Assembly: GCA_019096065.1 (NCBI GenBank)
Contig: JAGUCH010000005.1
Coordinates: 6,696,001 to 6,760,000, forward strand
DNA: 64,000 nt
DNA from: Paracyclopina nana
Taxonomy: Eukaryota; Arthropoda; Copepoda; Cyclopoida; Cyclopettidae
Reading direction: 5' to 3'
Shown one piece after another: positions 49,901 through 55,300 of this stretch (positions are counted from its first letter, which is position 1; every line of letters starts with the position of its first letter). Made by a program: the position numbers and the translations under genes. A model generated the notes under the pieces. It did not search any database. It worked only from the letters and a program-made list of their open reading frames with translations, and had not been told where the DNA came from.

Positions 49901-52154
49901 AGTTTTTAGTCAAACTGAGAGTTTCAAGTCAAATTGAGAGTTTCAAGTCAAATTGAGAGTTTCAAGTCAAATTGAGAGTTTATAAGTCAAACTTAGCTAG
50001 AGTTTGAGATTAGCAGATTTTATCAGGTCAAACTGAGCTAAGCATTGTTATTCAAATGTTTTCCTTGTGAAGTTCTGCTGATGGTTTGCCGCCTATTGGA
50101 AGTGGGAGATCGTCAACAAGGTCGACAGCAAAGTTCCGATCCCGATCGGCCGAGGGCATCATAACGAGGAATAAAAGCCGGTCGGGAATTCCCATTCCGG
50201 TGGGGAAGCGAAACAAGCGGATCAAATCCTCGCAGTTGTCACGGTCAAACTCTGAAGCTGCTCCAACCAAGTTTCCACCCATAAAAAATAACCGCTGAAA
50301 AAAAATATCATAAATACAATGACAACGCTGAAAAATACACTTAAAGTGTGATGATACATGAAAAGCTTAATTGCGATTGCAGTGAAGAGTGTGACAAATT
50401 TGAAATTTGCAGTGCATTTGAAAAGCCAACTTTGGTTAGCAACTTTTAATTATGATCTACTCTTCTTTTGCAGGGAATTATCATCGACCAAAATTCCATC
50501 TTTGCCACCAATCAAAAATCGACGAGGGTGAGTGTTCTTCAAATTTGTCGACCTTAATTGATCTTTATTATTATTACTTTTGATTTTCAACAATTTTTTT
50601 CGAGCTTTTAAAAAATAATTTGACCATTTTGCCTCTTTCCTAATTTCTCACATCCTTCGTTTCAGCCATAAAAAGGCAAAAAAAGTCTTTTCAAAATTGT
50701 TATTCGTTGATCTTTATGCATATTTTTCAGGTTTAGACGATCTAACTCGTTCGGACCGAGGCATTCCACAGCTTATTACGATTTACCCGCGGGAGTTTCA
50801 AAATTACCCAGGAGATTAAATTACAGGTGAAAAAAATGTTTTGCCTGCCGTGACCAGGATTCGAACCTGGGTTACTGCGGCCACAACGCAGGGTCCTAAC
50901 CACTAGACGATCACGGCTACGGTGTCATATAAGCTTTTTCTTCCTATTTCGCTTTTTATTATGTATTTTCATTTACATACAATATTTTTTAGATTTTTTT
51001 AGTGAGGCATTTATGAAGGCAAAATCTCAGCAAATACTAGCTAAATTGAACCATATTTGGCAGGTATCACTAGGACAACCAACCAAAAATGCCCTTGCAG
51101 AATTTTAGCAAATTCTCAGGGTCGATTTCTTGAGGCCACTTCTCCACAGCTTTTGCTAACACACAAACGGCCTCGGATCTCCACCGAATTCATTCAGGAT
51201 ATTTGTGATGTCATCACAACTGTACTTGACAATTTTGGCACCATTCGGTTCAGAGATTGCTGAGATTAGAGCTTTCAAAGGCTGTGCTGCCTTCCTGGCA
51301 CTAAAATTGCATTTGTGTACGAGCTACATTGAATATTTGGCTCTTTTTTGCAGGCGAAATAGCGCTACTGATTTGCCATCTCCGTCGTCAGGGCGAAAAG
51401 CATCGTATCCATCTCAAGGCATCAACAGTAAGAGAGAAAAAAGGGCACACAGTGGGCCCAAAAAGAAAGCTACTTTACCTTATAATTTGTCCTCCTCCCC
51501 AGTGAGGCATCATTTTTCACTTTTTCCCCACAGTGTGCCCACCGAGGCTCGTTCTCATAATCAATTAAGCGGAGCTGAGATAAGCACGGCTCTTCTAAGG
51601 CTCGTAACCCTATGATTACTTAATGGATTGGCACCATGCTTAGGGTATAACAATTCTCCATGTTACAAGAGATCTGAGGCCGATTTCAAGTGACGGTTTT
51701 TGCCTTGCTTTGCTAAGCAACGCTTTGTTTAGTATGGCATTTTGAGGCTCTTATCTCAGCTTTAACTGTGCCTATTGGCATCTAATTTGGCAGATATCAA
51801 TACCACAATCCAATAGAGGTTGGTTCAGCCTTGCTTACAGCTAGCGGCCTAAAAAGCTAAGCAAGGCAAAATAGGCTCTGGATTTCGACCTCAGATCTGT
51901 CATCGACTTTTGCAATACCTTAAAAATGAATCAACAATGGTACCAAACGTCTGAGAGGGCCTCTGAGGTGCATCGCTTTACTATACTTTTTAATGCGTTG
52001 GAGAACGAGCCAAGTTGCTCTGCGAGACCTTTATGCATACTTTATACTTTCAGGCTCAGAATTTGCATCAACAGGAGGAAGAAGAGCCAAGAAAAAAATG
52101 AGCAAAAACACAGACCCATTTGAGAACATTTCCATTACGCTTCAAAGATACTGA
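28911..52154 (+). CDS. KIF19: Kinesin-8 family motor KIF19, 15 exons, about 973 aa
   Basis: Plus-end microtubule motor/depolymerase that sets ciliary length in vertebrates. Exons: 28911-29018, 30047-30127, 30466-30942, 31504-31707, 32215-32690, 33874-34253, 34939-35090, 46590-46803, 48619-48740, 48803-48987, 50073-50270, 50474-50527, 50731-50826, 51354-51427, 52054-52154. Phases agree throughout (2922 nt). The motor domain has VALRIRPL, P-loop GATGSGKT (132-139), switch I SSRSH (245-249) and switch II DLAGSE (279-284), with [20 protein letters not shown] and [17 protein letters not shown]19-type features follow: [15 protein letters not shown], then [24 protein letters not shown] and RSLCDEII in exon 8. 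Exon 6 codes a long acidic stretch. The serine/basic tail repeats an LPPIK motif. The exon 11 donor (CCAA|GTTTCC) is weak; reading on gives a stop at 50298 and a shorter isoform. Intron 7 holds a BEL/Pao element. Confidence 0.92.
29250..29715. repeat. 19-bp minisatellite in KIF19 intron 1
   Basis: Units of the form AGCTCAGTGTAGCGGGAGC, best preserved at 29400-29600 and decaying outward (TAGCGGAGATCA, TAGCGTGAGCAGC variants). Confidence 0.85.
31010..31380. repeat. 17-bp minisatellite in KIF19 intron 3
   Basis: Repeated AATCTGGATTCCCTGAG with variants (AACCTGGATT, GAACCTTGATTCCCTG). It is clearest at 31195-31260, where units are nearly identical. Confidence 0.85.
32810..33170. repeat. 17-18 bp minisatellite in KIF19 intron 5
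   Basis: Units of CCTTGTAAAGTAATTTT with variants in the AAAGCTATTTT and AAGGTAATTTT forms, starting just after exon 5. Confidence 0.85.
34340..34800. repeat. Hairpin-type dispersed repeat in KIF19 intron 6
   Basis: CTCAGCAATCAC near 34372 and 34530 is mirrored by GTGATTGCTGAG near 34764, and GCAAGG/GCCTTGCTTT words flank both ends. Similar words (CTCAGCAA, GATTGCTGAGAT, TTGCTTTGCTTAGC) recur at 51030-51900 and 58264-58664, so this is probably a dispersed inverted-repeat family. Confidence 0.55.
35256..35472 (+). repeat. 5' LTR
   Basis: 217 bp, TGTTTGCCTCCCGGCGAGG to GATCAGATTTACA. It acts as promoter and 5' end of the element. No certain TATA box was assigned; TATAGAGTGCTC near 35397 is a candidate. 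Confidence 0.95.
35473..35490 (+). other. Primer-binding site
   Basis: TGGCGACCAACGTTATCA begins at the first base after the LTR. TGG matches the universal tRNA 3' CCA; the tRNA is not identified, though TGGCGACC fits acceptor ends of GGTCGCCA type. Confidence 0.7.
35641..42300 (+). CDS. Gag-Pol polyprotein of BEL/Pao element, about 2219 aa
   Basis: The first in-frame ATG is at 35641; the open frame itself begins in the LTR. Order by position: charged N-terminal gag; DUF1759-like gag core about 36990-37540; arginine/glycine-rich linker; CCHC knuckles about 37915-38110 ([14 protein letters not shown]); aspartic protease with DAGS near 38389; reverse transcriptase with active site YMDD at 39604-39615 and [11 protein letters not shown]; RNase H from about 40158 ([23 protein letters not shown]); integrase with an HHCC finger (ECSKCRR) and D,D,E at AIDYTG, YSDNGG and ANGQVEAF (about 41375-41760); and the C-terminal DUF5641-type module ([21 protein letters not shown]). 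All catalytic motifs are intact. Together these residues support an active element. It ends in TAA directly before a run of A's. Confidence 0.95.
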   Translation: MSKDTTKKYGLRHNPIRNVRLTSGEYEHELHEARTAKTVSSRADEVEAARSEEANRRIAEFKKRVSSDKSVCLSGHPDTIEGTNTQLDTAGTEWDLRYSDSTLLGDTTNNVHMMTVEPNNMAPWKEAWAGTRAGLESDMAKLEDSLTAATRAGAVECVRNGLNKLIETLKSDAVVLESLVSQSDREEFATEMRAMNKRLVVLVMKASTKARNIMVAGVSTEAETLVVTASENAPKQQNHDTQAQPGESEDAEESEVEKCITLNGEFFSLVSQLKSADRELRKMRAGSMEAVRQANMMREVNRRRVEVGEELLKMPDNADFPVNKQCIVIGNKEAENIARSMPAQREENDQETTPRPTKGREDNIEERGRYAGAEEERTLQLGVPAVHLTEEKYKEKLAKEEEFLDQHTVIEQVRRRKTTDVCWADIMQRKNLHRFYDPSLPKDSNSREDVKPMFFDGANTGAYKDFKEYVHAAIIMKKNLSWFEKISKLKYLCTGGAKFAVRRCTLDFEGLVSALENLDGTYLGHPGEADEMVHDLSAQLIKMVPISMKSLATLEATLALVEEIIDCNGRAGKDALDGEQSILSNIQFEIGARRDYERFKEQKMQSRNSLRLFITWSRTRIREIQRSRKVCTVVEDINKMHDRNYHRGTGQAYGYVPQTQAAEPPQPTRGYRGGGFRGRARRPFYGGRREQSYFAWGAAYPSRYDDPDDQDYWWDEEQRWQGCENEVVAHCEDQGGDWYDFGYQDQDEECVNFVNGKTICLLCKKPGHRCSDCPEWNLFKLQDIIKVIDEAKICPRCLQGKHKLNDCKRQLTCGVCGSASHHTKIHRQKPKPEEATKSVEDKENVKELLASMTKLMTKLSETTLLSQDLGCADEGEQAEDVILLAAQATRSWLTVPVEVASDLSFEKSVTTNALIDAGSSATLLKPSLAKQMGFKGKRKQLTVQVVGDKSITQPSQEGKIYIRAKDRSGEVYELKFNTFELPVSIKPVDPNTVKKDHSELREIEFPVPEEGGVGLLVGFNNTVLMSSERDIVVKDGPLARKTPLGWSILNYPGVGDSEVACLVDDWKLFNQSSMTESEFRYMLDRQYGLESIGIDRKEEPVKRLNLAEEIALVKMKSTMRLLPSGHVEVAIPFIKEVPDLPENFLQCAAIQRSLDKKHEADPGVMEAIGSTFQEYLRLGIIEPVPKHELGRGYFLPVFCVARHTSETTKYRFVYNAKQKFNGTSINEQMYTGPNYLEDIFDTMLQFRVGDIAVVADIEKMYLMIALPEKDRKYVRVLIQGQQYQFCRWPFGLRAAPSVANFVVKSHIKNKGSRLLQETVNIYMDDVIVAFKAKETAKKVIEELIPLMSEIGMELRKFVSNDKDVLENVPLERRGKSMVVEENMEERIHSTLGLKWDPVTDRIGYQLSKHNQGVVTKRIMASQIPAVFDPLGALAPCLLKARKALQLAHKADKDKKIAWDDDLSKVDDKNAKEAVKLWKQWQSEFNQMTEVSYPRKAASSIDENTILHMCSDGSDLAFATVAYLSQRGGEPQPRWLTTKARIQGVRQRSIPEVELAGALLSSRLSNRLIRLFGIKRENVWYWVDNKPVIYWIRKPGVERCVFVRNRVIEIADTTLMEHWNHIATAENSADLPTRGCTGNQLKDHKNYWEGPEFFKKNQDEWSLTDIKVIEEELLGSGEITLMCEDLGCPGTVVVNQLAMIQPHDIQDGGQQAVGPSYEVFKRMENVMSLQMAGRWPVMIRALARIIGRSRGMKLGYVIPDDLMDAATTKVLIFGQWLQWEKEMLQFEKSGKWPTAMQGKHALMISRDGLVRVCTRLYKQDLKGSQINPILLANTWPFILYVWGIHLAENHIRYDNLLHRLSREVSGPAVKKLAYKVSRECSKCRRDHATMPRQLMGGITKVDLKNLRPCAKVAIDYTGAQWVKFRRKRIPVYVLVAVCLVTKVVTLEITMGMNTEDLILALTRIAARRGPIEEAYSDNGGSFKKAMRLLEKEQHGKAQDMEHEVEQIDWESVQLRTTKFVRKWIMSPPRDHEANGQVEAFVKLAKKAIQDHNDRGEVDLEIYRTWVAQAENVVNSRPIAVIRQNDDEKLVLTPNHLLVGRLGDTGIFSTDHELDFNVHELAQRMAKFEKSWCDYFMQSMHDRSKFRTKYERRLTEGDLVVVAEEDLNVKRFKWRIAKILKVKKSADGLVRRVVVQQGRNIFERSIRDIIPVGGFPHIQLN
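42299..42319 (+). other. A21 tract joining ORF1 stop to ORF2 start
   Basis: The last two bases of the ORF1 TAA plus 19 more A's end in the A of the ORF2 ATG at 42319. ORF1 and ORF2 share a frame, so only the single TAA and six AAA codons separate them. It may serve readthrough, reinitiation or transcript slippage, or be unstable DNA. Confidence 0.8.
42319..45414 (+). CDS. ORF2 of BEL/Pao element: DEDDy 3'-5' exonuclease-like protein with knuckles, 1031 aa
   Basis: A charged N-terminus (alternative ATGs at 42388 and 42415) leads into a helical region of unknown kind (about residues 150-370), an acidic/serine linker, then a fold matching DEDD exonucleases of the WRN/EXD type: D626 and E628 in TIDCEG (Exo I), D705 in [11 protein letters not shown] (Exo II) and Y775-x3-D779 in [15 protein letters not shown] (Exo III). 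The C-terminus (about 929-985) has Cys/His clusters [20 protein letters not shown] and [14 protein letters not shown] resembling retroviral-type knuckles. There is no signal peptide or membrane helix, so it is not an env gene. It probably binds nucleic acid and trims 3' ends. I know of no standard BEL/Pao protein of this kind. The exonuclease call rests on motif reading alone. Confidence 0.8.
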   Translation: MLLHTPTKKSPNPHHINLVKTNFMRGRRASQKMSGSAASIDDRLSDSSAGKVRKNPRAQYFPPNHNSENCGSHRVKKMAERDGSERKRKRITAPDSSPSPGCSRERENKEELRITIANTGEEPSEQRPDHGAAAFTSERQTDTAAEIMRVTGLRRLHWYTNNDVSRREAFFVAAKDPEALIIGDQYNWGEKMPDDTRPAEKRRKLRRMDLWRAYRALLCRAKGMTLLETYMFSYGNQFLDILRLQNENKDPELEELPDKATMVRNWMAARALGNYIAGSVEDATWERGVLQAMEAGLGMHVAPKMYKMYREGDVADIVMIDQARTTLSIEEMEQLSVFKKLPIVTREHNEQFVKALKDTLEAINGPPFRCSMRIVHHRGSQVIDSERESTSSFGPLGGASKGQDPGCLAPEKAEPGMDPARRVIVEEDEPMEEAAVEKVAAATQTEQQSPEEPRPSTSRRQPLVIPAGMEDEIMADFRGSQMKDMSGLRSSATPMDDDEEYLRKYDLKFECPELVAGKVYDMKSEQAKACNHIACAIRREFELAETIDKSMTVALVVTVKEARRLASMARGTPYDLETKDLNSVYIYGLTKKDNGYTANSFEEIEHFLESGDFFSSIDRSKVMTIDCEGFHHSTKVAYAKKYPPTVDEFNNMTSYVHMGAPNGVAFGTRVAFVGPKFIGRKLPRRIVELLESDKIFKLGFGVDGDLKRFRLMGINVRSWVDVGHIIKLLDPSANVGKEEMLRLLRVQHSVRFPKWAREDPYAGFVDEYSKATIYYDRIDQFAPLAGLFKAASIVAEYENLGEEDNMYPYALALLALYVNVPLRFGSQPRVEFEGLLGDPTRPLQVLRAESRLFNSRESIVKKFRDLELLWPLSRAMFWHLSNSAIQLLESDLEASLVDLHRAAVIDGAVGRITTTAKKNRKISKYPHACVICGDFDHDSADCLELPSCHLPFCGRDGHSSKVCPQVLEVCHVCGGRGHNGGHHQDSDLVQLFAAERVAPFVHVMAVRQMDRNGRILVMHRHGGVKPLRRFE
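45438..45446 (+). other. Polypurine tract
   Basis: AGAGGGGAC lies directly before the 3' LTR, where the plus-strand primer is expected. Confidence 0.75.
45447..45663 (+). repeat. 3' LTR
   Basis: 217 bp, no difference from the 5' LTR seen by eye. It is followed by the target copy TATAG. Confidence 0.95.
45675..46390. repeat. 19-bp minisatellite in KIF19 intron 7
   Basis: More than 30 units of GAGACTATCTTAGATTACT, starting immediately beyond the retrotransposon's 3' target copy. Related words (ATGATAGAGTCTATCATAG) lie left of the element at 35100-35250, so the retrotransposon landed at the edge of this array. Confidence 0.9.
47270..47745. repeat. Degenerate minisatellite in KIF19 intron 8
   Basis: Irregular copies of AGTTTCAGTGTCTATCAT and variants (TTTTGAGTCTATTATAG), about 17-20 bp each. 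Confidence 0.75.
49235..50035. repeat. 19-bp minisatellite in KIF19 intron 10
   Basis: About 40 units of AGAGTTTTAAGTCAAACTG with shorter forms (ACAATTCAAGTCAAACTG). It ends about 40 bp before the exon 11 acceptor. Confidence 0.9.
50846..50917 (-). tRNA. tRNA-His (GTG)
   Basis: 72 bases on the minus strand, inside KIF19 intron 13 and antisense to it. The acceptor stem GCCGTGA pairs with TCACGGC; the A-box-like TCGTCTAGTGGTTAGGA, anticodon loop with GTG, and B box GGTTCGAATCC are all present. The discriminator A is encoded and there is no intron or encoded CCA. It carries a complete internal promoter, so it is probably functional. Confidence 0.93.
51010..51900. repeat. Dispersed hairpin-family sequence in the last KIF19 introns
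   Basis: Words such as AAATCTCAGCAAA, AGAGATTGCTGAGAT and GCCTTGCTTTGCTAAGCA recur in both orientations around exon 14, as in the repeat of intron 6 and at 58264-58664. Boundaries are not clear. Confidence 0.45.
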
Positions 52155-52377
52155 ATAATACAGATGTAAATGAGTATTTCATGAAATGTATCCTTACGTT
52201 TACGTATTTGTTGGTCCGTTACGGTAACGGTCTCTACAAGTTAGCTACATTTTTCCTTATAAACGAAGCATCTTTTCCTACACTCATGTAAGCTATTTTT
52301 TATGGGCTAACATAAGAAGCAGCTATTTATTCAAAACTATGTAAAAATGCAATAATAATCATGGAAGACTTGTTGCT

Positions 52378-55300
52378 TCACACCCCGAAATTCATTCTGA
52401 GCTGCTCGTAGAAAATGAAGGTGAGAATGGTGTGGGGACCGAGCCGAACGAAAGCGGGCACAAAGCCTTTGAAAAAGGCCGAAGGGCCTTGCTTGGCAGT
52501 GAACATGATCAAATCCATCGGGCCTTTAAAGTCACCAGGTTTGGCATTCATCGCACGCGTTTTCAGCACGTCCAAAGGCTGTGTCATCATCGTGGCAATT
52601 CCACCCTAGAATAAAAGGAAACTTTTTCATAGTTCATCCAAATAGGCTAGCTCAAAACTCGTTCGGAACTATTCCGCTAGAAGGAGCTAAGATTTGTTGT
52701 TGGCGGAATTTGCGTAAGCGACCATGCGCTCAAAATATATTTTTGCCATTCGTTCATTCAAAGCGCCAAAATGTAAACATAATAAAAATATCCAAGCATG
52801 GATACACCTTCCCCCCCTACGCTGGCGCCATCAAATGGTGAAGTGGCAAAACGCCTGAACTAAATCTTTTAGCCTAGGCTATAGATTGCAAAAGGGCATA
52901 ATATTACGTAATCTATTTTATGAACAGGATTAAAAAACCTTAATTTTTTCCAATTGTAACTTTCCTAATTGATTGGGTGCGAAAATGGCTCTTTTTTTAC
53001 ATTAAGTAAAGTCGTGTGAAATGACGTCGGTCAGTGACGCAAATCCGACGTGAAACGTGTGTCTTTTTTTAAGGCTCTGTGTCAACAGTCCGTATGTCAC
53101 GTGCCTTGAAAAAATAAGAAGACAGAAATAACAGCGAAACAACCCACCGAAAAAAAGAGTGAGGAAAATAATTCAGCTGATTTTTCGCCAATTTGTGGTC
53201 ACGGCCGCAACTACTGTCTTTCTATATACAACAATTGGCATTTTTTTCATGACTTTGAACCACACAAAAGGTGCCACTCTACTTTCCATAGGCTGAATAC
53301 CGAATGAAAGCAATGTGATCAACGCGTCATGTACTTGAAAACTTTGTCCTTTTTGCTTCAAGACTTGAGACTCGTTTCAAGTTTTTACAATCTTTACAAG
53401 CCATTAGTCCTTGGGCTCGTCACAAGTCCTTGGGCTCGTCACAAGTCCTTGGGCTCGTCACAAGTTCTCAGGACCATAACAATTCCCATAATCAGTTCTT
53501 AGGCTCGCTAGACTAGTTACAAGTCCTTAGACTCATTACAAGTCCTTAGACTCGTTACAAGTCCTTAGACTCGTTACAAGTCCTTAGACTCGTTACAAGT
53601 CCTTAGACTCGTTACAAGTCCTTAGGCTCGTTAAGTCATTTTTTTCGTTACAAGTCCTTGGGCTCGTCACAAGTCCTTGAGCTCATTACAAGTTCTCAGG
53701 ACCATAACAATTCCCATAATCAGTTATTAGGCTCGCTAGACTAGTTACAAGTCCTCAGACTCGTTACAAGTCCTTAGGCTCGTTAAAAGTCATTTTTTTC
53801 GTTACAAGTCCTTGGTTTTGTTACAAGTCCTTAGGCTCGCTACAAGTCCTTAGCCTCCTTAAAAATCCTTAGGCTCATTACAAGTCCTTAAATTATGCTC
53901 GTTACAAGTCCTTAGGCTCATTAAAAGCTCTCAGGATCATTACAAGAACTTAGGCTCGCTACAAGTCCTTAGGCTAGTTACAAGACCTTGAACTTGTGAC
54001 AAGCCCTCAGACTCGTTAGAAGGCTATTATTTACCTGTTCCAAAACCTTCCGCTACGCTAAAACATTAATGATGTCTGAGTTACTGCCTTTTTTGGGGGG
54101 ATCAAGATAGGATGGATTGCAAGCTCTCACGATGAAAATTCTATCAGGTGACAACATCAGAGTGTGAAAAGTATTGCCCACAGAGCTGAATGAAAAAGTG
54201 GCGCGAGAATATTGGCCATGCTCAAAATAGCTCTCACACGAAACCCAATTTGAGGCTGCTCTCTTTTTTTTTTTTATCGACCCTGAGGTGAGTCTAATGC
54301 AATAATCTCTTTTCATTCCAACTCATCAGATAGCTTTAAAGTCACTTTTAGGAGCTTATTCACATAATTTCAAATCATTTCAACGCATTTCTATTATCTT
54401 CAAGTCAAGTATAACCCCTTGAAGTCATTTGAAGCCCTTTTAATCGTGTTAGAAAGCCTTGCCAAGTGGCATTATTTTAGGGTCTTGATACTGATATGGC
54501 AGCCTCAAAAGCTTCCTCAGAGCATGAGGTGGCATTAATTAAAATCCTGAAGACGAAAATTGTGTCAAGGCAAATAGAGGCCACTTTTCGGTTGGCTTGG
54601 CCTTTTGATTAATTAAGGCCTAAATTGGAGCTTGTTTAGAATCTTAGAATAGGATACTCACTGCACAAAGGCTGCTGGTGAAATGAGTAGTCAGGTTGTC
54701 TTTGAAGTATGGCGTGGTCAACAGTTTGGCCTTGATGACGTCATAGAAGCAAAGTTGTCCCACGGTGACGAGTACAGCCCTGGAAGAGGCCCAAGAGGCC
54801 CCGTTGAACAGCTTGGCTAGGCCCTCCTCACGTACCACCCTCACCACGCCGTCCAAAGCGTGCTTATAGCTGGAAAAGCAAATACAGTTCATTTCATGCT
54901 GGAAAGAGTCCATTTTTGGGCAACAAGTGACATTTGTTAGCCAACAAGAGTACTATTACATGAAGGCAGTCTATTTTGGGCTCACACCCAAAAAAGCTTA
55001 ATTTGATGGAAGCTTAGGAAAGCCCCACCACTCAATCACAAAAATGTTGTGGCTGGGATATTGCAAATTGCGTATTTGTATTCAGTACGCATGTGCGCTA
55101 ATTGCCTGCTGTTATGTAAGCAATGTGTATTGTCTTAACAAGTATGTATTGCGTCATTGGATAGATAACAAGAATAGTTACGACGAGAAAAAACAACCTG
55201 AGTCGACATTGAGAAAGACCACAATTATTGTTTGATGCCACAGAGGAAAGTTTTCAGTTGTAAGCAATGGGCATAGTTGTAAACTGCACAAAAGGGAATG

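Noticed and set aside
49235..50035. Regularly spaced repeats that could suggest a CRISPR-like array
   Set aside because: Units are head-to-tail with no unique spacers and lie in an intron of an animal gene; it is a minisatellite.
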